A stretch of DNA of 64,000 nucleotides from positions 27,451,501 through 27,515,500 of the forward strand of contig NC_086182.1 of assembly GCF_023053635.1 (NCBI RefSeq). The letters are read 5' to 3'. Below are positions 49,046 through 61,009 of this stretch, piece after piece (the first letter of the stretch is position 1; each line of letters begins with the position of its first letter). Under the pieces are notes generated by a model. The model saw only the letters and a program-made list of their open reading frames with translations, was not told the DNA's origin and ran no database searches. The position numbers and the translations under genes were made by a program. This stretch comes from Elgaria multicarinata webbii. Lineage: Eukaryota; Chordata; Lepidosauria; Squamata; Anguidae.

Positions 49046-49599
49046 AAATCACACCCTGGGCAGCGGCGCTGCTAAGATCCTTTGTATACCAGGAAAAGTG
49101 TTTAAGGGGGAAAATGTAAAAAATCATAAAAAATCAATGGGTGACCCAATCTGATTCAAATTTAGTATGCTGAAAGCCCTCCTTAATATCTATCACTGTG
49201 CCAATGTTGATATCTTTATCTTTAAAACTTACACAGATGTAAGCATTTGTTTAATTTTAAAAATATCAAGCCATCCTCCTGCGCCCCATTGGCCACTCGG
49301 AGAACAACAAGACATCCGTTCTTAAAGGAGTCCAAAATACGTCGGTTCTTTTGGCTAAGAAGCACAATTAAAGCAGGATGCATGGGAGTTCTTCACAGTC
49401 AAAGCAGATTATAAGCTGCAAAACTTTGGAGTCCTTTGCATGAAAATTGCAGTGATTGCACAGTATAACGTCGGTGTGATAAAACTATAAAACTCCAATC
49501 ATCCTCAGGCAAAATGGCCAATGTAGTCATGATATTGAAACAGCAGATACTGGGAGATGCAAAACGTGCTTTCATGACATAATATGAAGCATGTTTGTT

Positions 49600-49750
49600 T
49601 TCTTGGAAGCAAGTCCCACCGATTGAAATGGGCTCTAACATCCTTCGTAGTGGGCTGAGGTTATCAGGTTGGCAGTGCAAGCCTATGCATGCCTCCTCTG
49701 AAAGTCCCATTGAGCTCAGTGGTGCTTACTTCCAGGGAAGCATGTGTAAG
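49600..49750. repeat. Decayed MITE or SINE-like repeat
   Basis: The words ggaagcaagtcccaccgatt and gtgcttacttccagggaagc form a loose inverted repeat resembling the aagtcccattgaattcaatg family that is common in reptiles. Family is not certain. Confidence 0.4.
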
Positions 49751-50484
49751 ATTGTCATCTTAGTGCCACCTGTGAAAGTACTCCAAGAAAAAAGGTATTC
49801 TTTCCTGTGTTCGATTATCCTTCTCTCCTGGATTCTCCTCTCCCTTGCTGCGCAATTTAAATCCCGGTGCGCAAACCAATGCCTACAGCTAAGAACAAAT
49901 AGTGTGCAGTAATTGTTGCTGGTTTTGCAGCATCCAAATAATTTCTCCTAATGGCCAAATTAGATAAAAGCTAGTAAAAAGGAGTTAAGTGCGTGTTCGT
50001 CTTTGATCTCCCTTAATTCCCTCCCTACCCCCAGCAACCAGCGTTTTTCTTTGATATCTCTTGATAGAGACAGAAACATCTTTAATACTATTACATCTTG
50101 GGAAGCATTGGCGTTGTTTTACAGAGGCGTTATTTAAGGTGGGGGGAACATCTGTTGGCTTTTCCTGGACAAGATACATTTTCTTTATCGACTCACTTTT
50201 AACGGGTGTATTATAGACTAGCTACATTGAGCTTTCCCTGCTGAATGCTGAAAGAGAGATAAGAGGAGAGATTTCATTATGCTGACGTGTTTCTGTAAAG
50301 TGGTACGAGCTGAGTTTTGAAGTGAGCTGGACTGACAGATTGGTTGGTGAAAGCTGAATGGATTGGCAGAAAAGACCAAAGGATATGGTGGTACAGCTGG
50401 CTATATTGGGTAAGGCAGATTTAAGATGGATGGATGGATGGACAAATGGGAGTGCAGATGAACAGGGCACCACTATATGTATAC

Positions 50485-50903
50485 TAGGGTGACCAACTGT
50501 CAGGATTTTCCCGGATTTGTCCTGGTTTTTGTTCTTTCCATGGTGTCAGGGGGGATTTTCTATAATTTTCAATAATGTCCTGGAATGACACACCTTCCCC
50601 TTTAAGGCTGCCATTAGCATGGCAGGAGGGAATGACATGCTCTCTTGAGGCACATCATTCCCCCACCCCGAGCTCCAATTGAGGTCTTAAAGGGGAAAGT
50701 GGGTCATTCGTGGACGTTATAGAAAAGGCCCCAATTGGAGTGGATGGTGGTGGTGCAGAATGAAATCCTTTCCCCTCCTCCACTCCAATCGGGTTCTTTA
50801 AGGTGGTGGGGGAATAACGTACTTTCTGCAGGACTCAGAAAGCTGCTTTCCCACACACACACTAGGTGTCCTCTTTTTTGGTTTCCCAAATATGGTCACC
50901 CTA
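50485..50903. mobile_element. hAT-like 419-bp MITE, copy 1
   Basis: Starts TAGGGTGACCAACTG, ends TATGGTCACCCTA, with a perfect 8-bp target duplication ATGTATAC (50477-50484 and 50904-50911). The interior has no open coding region. About 98% identical (some seven differences by eye) to the copy at 54967-55383, which is inverted. This is among the youngest elements in the window. Confidence 0.92.
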
Positions 50904-51136
50904 ATGTATACGTACTTGCTAGAGTGCCTAGTACTGGTTGATATGGAAATAAATGGCTTGTTATGGAAGTTGGATGTGAACAAAAGTGGAACAGTAAATC
51001 AAGCCAGTGACAAATAGGATCCTTTGTGGATCCAGATAGATGAGGAAGTGATTGTTGTAGGTTGACTGGGACAGCAGGATAAAAGACTGATAAACATATA
51101 AAGAAAGGGTAATTACAGTTAAAGAGTGTGGCTGAT

Positions 51137-51460
51137 CAGAAGAGATGTGCCGAACTCAAGCTGATCAACTTCGAAGCTCCTTCCAAGTCATGTCCGTAAT
51201 AGATTGTGGGTTTTGGCTTTTCTTTTGTTATTTCTTTCTGTACAACAATTCATGCATTTATGTGGGTGCATTCCCCACCCCCCACCCCCAAAATGGACAT
51301 ATCAATGATGTGCATTGTTTAAATTTTCTCCCATTGATAAAAGTATGTCTGTGTTCATGTTTTAAATGTGTGCATTTTTTTCATGCACATTTTAAACAAT
51401 TTTTTCAGATGCATTTGTTTTTTTGTGGCGCGAATCCTAGAAATGTACGGACTTAGAGTG
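51137..51460. mobile_element. Possible hAT-like remnant
   Basis: Starts near agaagagatgtgccgaactc and contains catgcacattttaaacaat inverted against ttttaaatgtgtgcat. The right end is unclear. Confidence 0.3.
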
Positions 51461-51805
51461 TAGATTGGATTTGAGTGTGAATTTGTTTGCAGGAGTTGTT
51501 AGAGTGAAATACTTCACATTGGTTTGAAGAGGCAGGCCTTTGCTTATTTCTTCATTGGTAGAAGCACACATCAATGGGTAGAGCCGGAGTTACTGGTCAG
51601 GCCCTGGTTAGTTTAGTGTGCTGGCACTGGCTGTATAAAGCTCAAAATCAGAGGCCAGCAACTTGTGTTTCTCCAGTTGTTTTGGCTTACAACTCCATTG
51701 AGCTTGGAGGACCATGAGTTGCCATCCCTGCCCTAAATAATCTGGGATCCGGGCATCTGAAACACCACCTCCACCCTTACGAACTGACCATGTGCTCATA
51801 TCTAC

Positions 51806-52359
51806 TAGGGGTGTGCACAGACCCCCCCAATCCGCTTCGTGGCCCGATCCGGAAAATCCGGATCAGGCCCAATCTTCTTCGCATCGCTCTGCCCGTCTCC
51901 TGCTCCGCTCTGCGGAGCGAAATCCGGCTTCGCCGCCATCACTATATGGATGGCGGCGGCGGCACAAGATAAGCCACCCACCCACCCCGCCCCCTTACCT
52001 TCCTCCATCGCGGGCTTCAATTGAGGCCCCAGTTGAAGCCGGAAGAGGCCTCGGCCTTCACTTCTGGCTTCAACCGGGGCCTCAATTGAAGCCCGCGATG
52101 GAGGAAGGTAAGTGTCCCTCCTCCCTGCTCCCTTACCTGGTGCTGCCGCCTCCGCCGCCGCATGAATGGCGGCACCGGCAGCGCCAGATTAGTCTCCCTC
52201 CCCCCCCACTTACCTGCAGGCAAAGTTCCGGATTGAGGCGATCCTCTTCGCCTCGATCCGCAGCCCCCCTGACTCTCTTCGCCACCGCCTTTTCCAGAGG
52301 CGAATTAGGCCGCCTCGCTCCTGCTTCTCTGAACCGAAGAGAAGCGGAGCACATCCCTA
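51806..52359. mobile_element. hAT-like serial-hairpin element, copy 4
   Basis: Perfect 8-bp target duplication ATATCTAC (51798-51805 and 52360-52367) around 554 bp. It starts TAGGGGTGTGC and ends gagcacatcccta, and its right end is the reverse complement of the left end of the copy at 28391 (TGTGCTCCGCTTCT), so it is inverted relative to that copy. A hairpin at about 51996-52112 is bounded by CTTACC and GGTAAG, and another spans about 52131-52196. Confidence 0.9.
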
Positions 52360-52739
52360 ATATCTACAGCTGGGGCCTTGCTCTGTGTTCCACTACCATC
52401 TGAATTCTGACTGGTGAGCACTAGAGACAGGTCCTTATCTGCTATGGCATCTAAATTGTACAATCTCTTCCAAGGAGGCCTCACTGCACTGTTTGGCAAT
52501 CAGCAAGCAACAACAAAAAAAAATGCATCTGCTTGGGAATGCATTTTCCTGTGAGTGCACTGATAATCAGTCTCTCTGTAGTTTCTGTATTTCACTTGTT
52601 TCATGATGTTTTTGTTTGTAAGATGCTGAAGTTGAGATATTTTAAATGAATATGTCGCTGTGGACAATGATTTCCCAACCAGCAATTTGTAGGGCATGCA
52701 GGCTAGGGAATAAAATCTAGTCTCAGATAAAATTTCCCC

Positions 52740-53520
52740 AAAGGTACAAATTTCTTCAAACTTTATTGATACACTGCACAATCACAACCATCTCTTATTC
52801 TTTCTGAATTAGAAAAGGTTACAACTACAATGTAACATGCACAAAATTTCAGGTAGTATATTCACCCTTTTAATACGATTATTGACGGAAAAAAAAGAGA
52901 GAGACTTGACTCTGTTTGCATTAAGAGAGAGAGAAAATAAAATAAAAAGGTCTCTAGAAGGCTGAAAGAATAAAAGGAAAAAGGCTTTGAAAACTTCCAT
53001 TTGATTTTTTTTTTCTCATTAAAGCATTTGAACACTGAAAAATTACTTCTTTTTTGTTTGTTTCTTTGAAAAGGATAAATTGTGTGAAAACAATGTGCAC
53101 AGCCCATAGCTTCGACACAGCTAGAAGAATTGCACCATTGATAAGTCACAGAAGAACTTGTAAGTCTAGCAAAGATAAGGACTCTGAAATGGACAGGTAA
53201 CGGTTTCATACAACCAACATGTTTCCTCACAATTGCACTTATACATTGCACAAGTAACTTGAATGATTTATTTATTTTAAATGCTCCCCAGTGGCTGGAA
53301 ATAACAGAAGCACTTTTTTTCCCCCTTTCTTGAGTTATTTTTGTTTGTTTGTTGCTCAGCTCAAAGAGTGAGTGGTGTAGCTTGGTCAGGGGTAAAGAGG
53401 AGACTCCATCTTGAAGCCCTGCATAGACCAGTATAGTAAGGAGCCATAGTAGATGCCATCTCCATGAAGTAGTGTAGATATCTGGTCATAGATATGTCTT
53501 TGTTTTTGAGAGAGATCTGA
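52740..53520. other. AT-rich non-repetitive block
   Basis: No transposon was recognised. On the minus strand an AATAAA word lies at about 52761, and the block is rich in A/T with poly-A stretches, which is compatible with an untranslated region or conserved non-coding sequence. It is too far from the OPCML stop (about 8-9 kb) to assign. Confidence 0.25.
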
Positions 53521-53971
53521 TGACTTTTCACTTTAATTGGCTGACCCTGTGTTTTGAATATAAAGAATAGCCCCCATATCAGCCTGTTTGAGAGCTTCTT
53601 TGTTCATTTCATTAGGTGGAGATGACCTACAAAGATATTTGAGTGTACAGAATGAGCCCTTATGAACTGAACAAGAGAGCTTTCTGCACCTATGAATGTA
53701 CTGGCATCTCTGAGTCAGGGTGCATTTACAAAGTAATATTATCAAGCCTATAGCTGGAAAGGTTGACTACTTCTACTCTGATCCGTTTGCATGCATTGGC
53801 TCTAAGGAAATGTTTGCAGAACTCCTTATAAGCTTGCATGGAGCTCCACATATGCATAGGAAGTTCCATGAAGCTTTTGTTTGCAGCCTTAATGAATATT
53901 GTACATAGATTGTCTCTGATATGCTTTTAAAACTGCAGATACTGTTTGTCCTGTAGGGAGTGTAGAATGGA

Positions 53972-54007
53972 CTTATTATTGTTATTATTATTAATAATAA
54001 TAATAAT
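53972..54007. repeat. (ATT)n/(AAT)n inverted simple repeat
   Basis: TTATTATT units are followed directly by TAATAATAA units, giving a perfect AT hairpin. Confidence 0.85.
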
Positions 54008-54966
54008 TTGTGGTTATAACACTTGCCAGTTATATTCAAAACATCATTTTTTTGGTGGAGGGTAGTGGTGTGCTCAAGATTTTGCTTTGCTTTTCCAAAT
54101 GGTTCAGGATCCAATCCTGCCTGGGTACTCCTGGGACCCAATCCTAGCACAATAGGGACTTAGCAGCTCTGAAAGCAATCCAGAACAAGTGCAAACAATC
54201 ATTTCCAGAAGGGTAGAGATCAATGGAACTTGCAGAAGGCATCTCCACTGACCTGGCCCATTTCAGAAACCAGTGTTTCTGCTCATGCACTGGGTTATTT
54301 TTAGAACCATGAATTTCCTGTTGCACAAACAGTGGATCTTGAAAGAGCAACAAAGTTGGCAGAGGCAGAGTGATAGGCATGTATGGATTTTGTTCAATCC
54401 ATTCCATCTGTGTTTCAAGGATTGTCAAGGGGTTTTGTTCCATTGTCCACCCATTGCGTGATCAGATTTCTTCCCTCCCTCCCTTCTGTAAAGTATGCAA
54501 AAACTATTTACGGAACCTTTTTTTCTGATATGACAGTTTGTGTATTTTTCTCCCTTAGAGCTATACAATGGATGCTGAAGGAAGTTCAGAGACAGATAAA
54601 ACAGTGTGTGTTTAACTATCGTACATTTTTTATGACTAAATTTGCATACAATTCCAGAAAGTAAAAAAAAAAGAAAGATCCAGAAGTCCGTGGGATTCTT
54701 GTGACTTTGAAGAAGCTGACCCACTGTGGAGTATGCAGGATGAAATAACAGAATCCATTTTGGATTTCTCTCACGTCCAGAATGAGCGGCAGTATTGGAT
54801 ATTGCCCTAGCAATGCACAAATGCCTCATAAACTCATATTGTCAGTAGTGGTAGGGCAAAAAGGGCAGAAGCTGACTTGGCATAGTTTTTTTTATTCTTC
54901 TTCTTTTAGGTTTTCTGAAATGAGTGGCTCTTGTTTAGAAAGCAAGGGAAGCAGTTCTGCCATGAA

Positions 54967-55383
54967 TAGGGTGACCATATTTGGGAAACCAAAAAAGAGG
55001 ACACCTAGTGTGTGTGTGTGGGGAAGCAGCTTTCTGAGTCCTGCAGAAAGTACGTTATTCCCCCGCCACCTTAAAGAACCCAATTGGAGTGGAGGAAGGG
55101 AAAGGATTTCATTCTGCACCACCACCATCCACTCCAATTGGGGCCTTTTCTATAATGTCCACGAATGACCCACTTTCCCCTTTAAGACCTCAATTGGAGC
55201 TCGGGGTGGGGGAATGATGTGCCTCAAGAAAGCATGTCATTCCCTCCTGCCATGCTAATGGCAGCCTTAAAGGGGAAGGTGTGTCATTCCAGGACATTAT
55301 TGAAAATTATAGAAAATCCCCCCTGACACCATGGAAAGAACAAAAACCAGGACAAATCCGGGGAAATCCTGACAGTTGGTCAC
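54967..55383. mobile_element. hAT-like 419-bp MITE, copy 2 (inverted)
   Basis: Reverse complement of the element at 50485-50903, about 98% identical. Left end TAGGGTGACCATATTTG, right end ttggtcac. The flanks GCCATGAA and CCCATGAA match at seven of eight positions, and the last terminal bases on the right appear to be missing. Confidence 0.9.
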
Positions 55384-56295
55384 CCATGAACCTGTTGCAT
55401 TCCTTTCTTTAGTGTGACAACAGATATGTCGGAACATGTCGCCACAGCTCTGTGAGAATGTAAGTGATGGATGAGCATTTGAGCATTGGAAGATGAAGAA
55501 AGTTTTTGATTCTTGGAAGGAATCCTAATTGAACACCAGCTTGATCAAGAACTCTAGCCAAGGACGCATCTGTTCACATTATGACTATGTTTGCATGTAA
55601 TGCTAACCTACAGTTTTAGTGCTAATGCAGAGAGGAGCCCGTGCAAAAATGCCAGGCTCAAAACGCACTGCCCTTTCTACCATGCAGTTGGAAGGAGGAA
55701 TAAACCATTTTGCTTTCCCAGATTCCTGGCTTGTTGTTATGTGCAAAGTGAGAATTTCAGTTTAAAATAAATCATAGTTTGTTAAACAGCCAGCATCATA
55801 ATCCATGATTTCAAGTTGTTTTGTTTAGCAATTGATTAGAATTTATTTTAAACCATGATTCCAAGCTCAAACATAATGGCAAGCCAGGAATCCAAGAAAG
55901 TGGAATTTAATCTTGGCTTATTTCTCCTCCTGGCTATGCAGGAAGAGGAGAGGAGTGTGTGGATGAGCCCAAGGCCATAAATGAGTATTTTAACTGGTTG
56001 TTGTTCTTGTTAATAGCCAGCAAGAAATAATTCCTGAAGTTTCTCATGGCAGTGGGGAAGGAAACATTGGCCTTTTCCCACCTATCCCTAGAAATTTGTT
56101 GTTGTTTTTTTTTAAAATGATTGGATATTAGCACAATCATGTTTTAGGATAATGAAGTTGTATACAACATATTATCATTCCTCCTCTTTTTTTAAAAAAA
56201 TATATTTCAAGGTACGTTGACATTAAAGGTTATTCTAGCATAGGTAATCCTCTGAGACGTTGCATATACATTATGCTGCTATTTCCTTGGGTTGG

Positions 56296-56297
<2 letters not shown>

Positions 56298-56343
<46 letters not shown>

Positions 56344-56344
56344 T
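56298..56344. repeat. (ATT)n microsatellite
   Basis: About 15 uninterrupted ATT units. Confidence 0.95.
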
Positions 56345-56514
56345 TGGCAAGGTGCAAATCTTCTCAGTTTCCCAAGGTGGAGTTTTTCTTTTCAGTTTTG
56401 GATCCGACTCCCCGGGGCAAAAATCTCTCCCACACAAGCTGGAGTTTCGGTTGTTATTGTTTCATGCATAAAGATTAAATTGCCTTTCGGCCTCTTGCAT
56501 GCTATTTATATCAT

Positions 56515-56920
56515 AGGAACCTGGGAAGAGCCATGCTGGATCAGACTAAGGTCCATCTAGTCCAGCATTCTGTTCCCGCAGTGGTTAACCACCTGCCTGT
56601 GCAAAACCCACAAGTAGTACAAGGGTGCAACTTCACTCTCTTGCCCATATTCCCCAGCAACTGGTGTACATGGGCATATTGCCTCTGATACTGGAGGTAG
56701 CATATAGCCATCAGGACTAGTAGCCACTGGCAATTTTGAATTTGTCTCACCCCCTTTAAAGCTGTCCAAATTGATGGTCATCATCCCTCCATCTTGTGGT
56801 AGCAAATCCCATAGTTCAGCTATGCACTGTGTGAAGAACTCTTTGCTTTTATCTGTCCTGAATCTCCCACCAATCAGCATCATGGGATGACCCTGGGTTC
56901 TAGTATTATGAGAGAGGGCC
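56515..56920 (-). mobile_element. CR1-like LINE 3' end
   Basis: On the minus strand it has the coding remnant GRFRTDKSKEFFTQCIAELW followed by a decayed C-terminus, then the UTR words ctccagtatcagaggcaata and ccagttgctggggaatatgg, ending gctggactagatggacc and ctgatccagcatggctc. Same family as 2382-3165 and 33165-33490. Confidence 0.85.
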
Positions 56921-57032
56921 AATATATGGCCATTGCCAATTTGAATGAGAATGCAGAGGGAGAGGCATTTTTGATACAAATATGTATTCTGGCCAATGTA
57001 GGTGTTGCGTTCCCATTACAAAGCAATTTGAG

Positions 57033-57226
57033 ATAGGCCATAGTTCAGGGGAAGAGCACAGACTACGCATTTTGAAGGTCCATGGTGAAAGCCCTGGCAA
57101 CCCTAGGTAGGACAGGGAAAGGCTCCTTTCTGAAAGCTGGGAGAGCTGCTGTAGTCAGGATGTGATGACTACTGAGATAGATGGACCATTGCTCCGACTT
57201 GCTACAAGGCAGCATCCTAGGTCCTA
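57033..57226 (+). mobile_element. tRNA-derived SINE with LINE-like tail
   Basis: The head, ataggccatagttcagggga, resembles the tRNA-like GGCCATAGCTCAGTGG start of a well-known reptile SINE, then a diverged B-box region (about 57076-57105), the body gctgggagagctgctgtag, and the tail agatagatggaccattgc with aaggcagcatcctaggtcc. The tail resembles the 3' end of the CR1-like LINE in this window (tagatggacc, ctgatccagca), suggesting that LINE as its mobiliser. Confidence 0.75.
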
Positions 57227-57964
57227 TGAGGGCAGAACCTTTTTAAGCCTCATCTGTGAAACATCCTTGGACTCTAATCTTAAAGGCTGCAATCCAGAAA
57301 ACTGAAATTACTAAAGCTTGGATTAGGCCAAACTAATTTATCCTATTTATTTCAATGAGGCTTTTGTGACTGGCTCTTTTTTTTTCCAGATTGGGATCAA
57401 TGGTTGCAACCCTGTGTCGAGTTACGTACACATAGTTTCTCCGCAGTGGATGGGCACATGTAACTGTGCTCAGGTCTGTTCATAAGCAAATGGTGCAATG
57501 TGCTGATTGGTTTTGCTGCACAACCTTCATTCATTTCAGTGGAGCCAGTGTGGGAGATTTGTGCAAGCCCGCATCGAAATGAATGGAAGCCCATTTTATC
57601 TTGCTGTGTCGCTCCCAAACATAGCAAAGTTTCATACCGGAGGGGCAGTGCATGGAGTTTTCCCACCCTCAAAATGCACAATGTTTCTTGTAAAGCCAAA
57701 CACACTCTCCCAAATGCATTTGGAACATATTTGCAAACACCATACATCAGGCACTTAACGTTAACCACTATCAGGCAAACTTAGTACATCATCTTTCACC
57801 ACCATTTCAGTGCACAGCATTCAGGAAGGATTTCTTCCCTTTCTTTTCAGAACACCTCCAATAGACCTTCCTTTTTTTTCCTTTTTTTTGTAAGCTAGAG
57901 GTTCTTCTCTTTCCTTCCAATTGGCATAGTCCTTCAGCACAGGTCTTCCTTGATCTTCTAAGAC

Positions 57965-58127
57965 AGGAGTGGACAACTTGAGGCCCTCCAGCTCTAGCCA
58001 ACATAGTCAATGGCAAGGGATTATGGAATTTTTAGGTCAAAACATCTGGAGGGCCACAATTCCCATTACTCTCACCATTGGCTATGTTGGCTAGGGCTGG
58101 AGGGCCACAAGTTGCCCACCTCTGTTT
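57965..58127. mobile_element. hAT-like MITE (CAGGGGTGG family)
   Basis: Ends caggagtggacaacttgagg and acaagttgcccacctctg form an inverted repeat, and the interior also repeats in inverted form (tctggagggccacaattccc). The flanks TTCTAAGA and TTTTATGA agree at six of eight positions. Confidence 0.75.
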
Positions 58128-58629
58128 TATGACAAGGTTCCAAGGCTAGCCAAGCAGAAACAATACAGTGCTGGTGGAATGGATTTACCTAGGTTTAGCT
58201 TTCTAGAGCTGATTAACCCTCAACCGCTTCCCAGCATGAATTTAAACTTCTTAAAATCCTGTATTTTGCTGACCTGTTTCTGAGAGTTTCAAATGCTTCT
58301 TCAACCCACATTTCTGTTACATTCACTTATCCTTTGGGGGCTAAATAGGTTATCTGAATTGATGTCCACAGGATTGTCACCATGTTTACAACAGATCCTT
58401 GAATTCTATCCAGTGGCTTCCAGTTCAAACCAGCAATTTATGGTTGGATCAAATCTGCTGTTAATCTAAGTTAACTGGGAACATAGCTAAAATACATCTC
58501 TCTGTGTTTACATAACATTTCATTAGAACACCTCCTAAGTAAGTCAATAACCTGTTGCTGGATTCAGGAAAAGCCAAATTTCAAATCCATCTGTTCCATA
58601 TTCTCTAAGGTCAGGGGGAGGAGCTATAA

Positions 58630-58712
58630 CCTTCGTGAGCATCTGGCTGGTTACTGTTGATGAGCAAAATGTCAGTCTAAGATGGGCTTTGGCCTGATCC
58701 AGCAAAGCAATT
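58630..58712 (+). mobile_element. CR1-like LINE 3' tail
   Basis: The words agatgggctttggcctgatc and cagcaaagcaattca match the terminus of the CR1-like family. Only the tail is left. Confidence 0.6.
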
Positions 58713-58825
58713 CATGTAGAGGCACAAAGCTCTTTCGCATTAAACACTGCTGCAAATTTCTTGTTGAGAGTAAATCACCATCCAGATGGCTTCATGATGT
58801 TGATTTCTTCCTTGTAACATGGTTA

Positions 58826-58990
58826 TGTGAAAACAACAAAGAGTCTTGTGACACCATACAGAACAACACATTTAATATGTCATAAGCTTTCACAGACTGC
58901 AATCCACTTCACTGTATGAGTAGCTTCCAATTAAGGTTTACTTTTAAAGGATTGTAATCCACTTCATTGTATGAGTAGCTTCCAATTAGG
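58826..58990. repeat. Dispersed repeat with 55-bp tandem duplication
   Basis: The words aacaacaaagagtcttgtg and gtcataagctttcacagact belong to a widely dispersed reptile repeat of uncertain class. The section aatccacttcactgtatgag with tagcttccaatta occurs twice, 55 bases apart (about 58899 and 58954), as a recent tandem duplication. Confidence 0.6.
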
Positions 58991-59615
58991 TTGGGTTTGG
59001 GGAGGAAAGTGCATTCTAAAATTGACAGAAAAGTGAAATATTTTTGGAAGCCATGTTCTATCATTCTCTACCATCTCTCTCCCACTCCACCTGGAAGGGT
59101 TTGATGACTTCTTTCTTTGCAATTTGACAGGAAGCTTGCCGCTATGGGCAGAAAGTTAAGTTATGGGAAGCAAAGTCTGTACATTCAATAATAATGCAGT
59201 TGTGGTGGATTTGCTTTCATCATTCATCTAAAAACAAAGTCCTGACCATTTCAACTTTTCTTTTTTTAATATGAATATACCACCCGAATGTTTAGTCTTG
59301 AATAAGTAAATATCAGACTCTTTTAATCATTCATGTTTTACATGTATAGATAATCTAGACACCTTGAATGGCACATCTTTTTAATCATCCATGTAGACCC
59401 ATTGGGAATCAGCACCAGTCACTTCGCATCTACAAGGTCATTTTAGTGTTCCCAAGACATGGCTGATAGCAGCTCAGTACAGTGGGCATGATACTTCCTT
59501 ACTGCTTTTCAGGTTGCTGTTTGGCTGCCTGGACTTGGCTTATAGAAGATGGTCTTGAGACCATTCCCTATGCAGAAAGTTCCTGAAGAGAGAAATGTCA
59601 TTTCGGGATCCGTCA

Positions 59616-59626
59616 TTTATTTTATT
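59616..59626 (-). terminator. OPCML: Candidate OPCML polyadenylation signal
   Basis: On the minus strand two overlapping AATAAA words lie about 2.3 kb after the stop. No other evidence fixes the cleavage site. Confidence 0.35.
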
Positions 59627-60976
59627 TTCCATCTTGGTTTCAGGGGAAAACCTGATGTATAAGAGAAGAAACAGCATAAATTGGACTCACGGGTAGTTCG
59701 TTCCCCCACATGGCTGATCTTCGTAAGCGAGCATGGAAAATATTGCAGCCATCCCATTTGTCCGACTCTGTCCTGGGGCATGATTTGAAACAGGTCCTCT
59801 GAAGGGCACTGTTTGATTTAAAGAGTGTGAGACCATTGATGCCACTTTTGGTCACAGTTTGCAACACTGGTAGCTTTTTTTTATTTTTTACTTCATTGCA
59901 CAAAATAGAATTCCAAAATATACCCCATCACAGAAAGCAGATCTATCCTCTACTTGTAGGAGACAAAACTTCTTCTCTGTACAGACACCCATCTCAATGT
60001 TGTTTGTGCAGACAGAAGCAGCTCTTCTTGGTAGCCTGTATCATCCAGACAAGGAGTGAGATGTGCCAGAACTTCCAGCAAACTGAATCCCCAAACTAAA
60101 CAAAAAGTTGACAACCTGATGTCATTGATCTGCTTTGGAAAACAGTGACCAAAATGTTTCCTCTGTCATTCCATGGCACTTGGACAGGAGCTGATGAGAC
60201 ACAGGAAATCACATGGATCTGGTTTTCGTTTCTCCTTCCCATCTCTGTGTTTTCTCCCCTTCAGTGTTCATTAAATACTTGGAAATTAAGTTGGCATTCC
60301 AATCCCTTCTGCTCGGAAGGGGATCCCATACAAATGCAGGACTGATGTCTCAAAAACTCTAGCAAAGTAATTGTCCTCCATCAACCTCTGACTGGATGGA
60401 TTTCTAAGACAACAAAGGGAGAGGTTGTGGTGGAAAGGCAGATCAGAATTGGGCTGGAGAGATGATTGATAACACTCCTATCCTTGGATATCCCAAAATG
60501 AAAGAAGGTGACTTTTTTCTACTGTCTATATGCACTAGAAAATTAGAGACACAGGAATATATGTATAATGCCTCCACATAAAAACACAGCATTTTAAGTG
60601 GATTACTTTTAAGGCAATGCTTGAAATAGGCTGATGGGGATAGGGCGTGAATGTGAGAGGCCTACAACACACCCATTTGAACGGGTGCATTGGTGGAGTG
60701 CTACTGAAAGTTGTGCCTTTGTCTTTGCCCCGTTTGATCGTTAAATGCGCCTCGTTTACCTATGCCTCTAGTTCTGACCTTATGTCAATTTCCTAAACAT
60801 CTTTCCTCTGTAGGAAAGACAACAAAGAGGGCTGCAATGGAGGTTTAACACAATGATGGGTTGAATAATGAGAAATTAAAAAGTTGTCCAGATAGAGGCA
60901 GGACTCATTAAAGGTGATTATACGGATGGGTGGATGGAAAAGTGCTGGGGAACTGAGGAGGAGAGAGTTGGAACAA

Positions 60977-61009
60977 GATGATGGTGATGATGATGATGAT
61001 GGTGATGAT
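60977..61009. repeat. (ATG)n imperfect trinucleotide repeat
   Basis: Ten or so GAT/GGT units within the presumed OPCML UTR. Confidence 0.85.

Larger units (their letters stand above)
20330..59595. other. Intergenic spacer between convergent NTM and OPCML
   Basis: No exon was recognised on either strand. Transposable elements and microsatellites are listed individually. Stretches where I see nothing specific are 20330-21540, 21770-23520, 24110-24780, 25290-25750, 27380-28280, 31400-33160, 33500-36830, 39345-41400, 43800-45460, 46570-48880, 49050-49600, 49750-50480, 52370-54960 and 55390-56290. Short palindromic or homopolymer tracts occur in several of these. Confidence 0.6.

Noticed and set aside
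51792-52403. 203-codon open stretch on the plus strand
   Set aside because: It is the GC-rich serial-hairpin element read through. Low-complexity proline and arginine content and no conserved domain.
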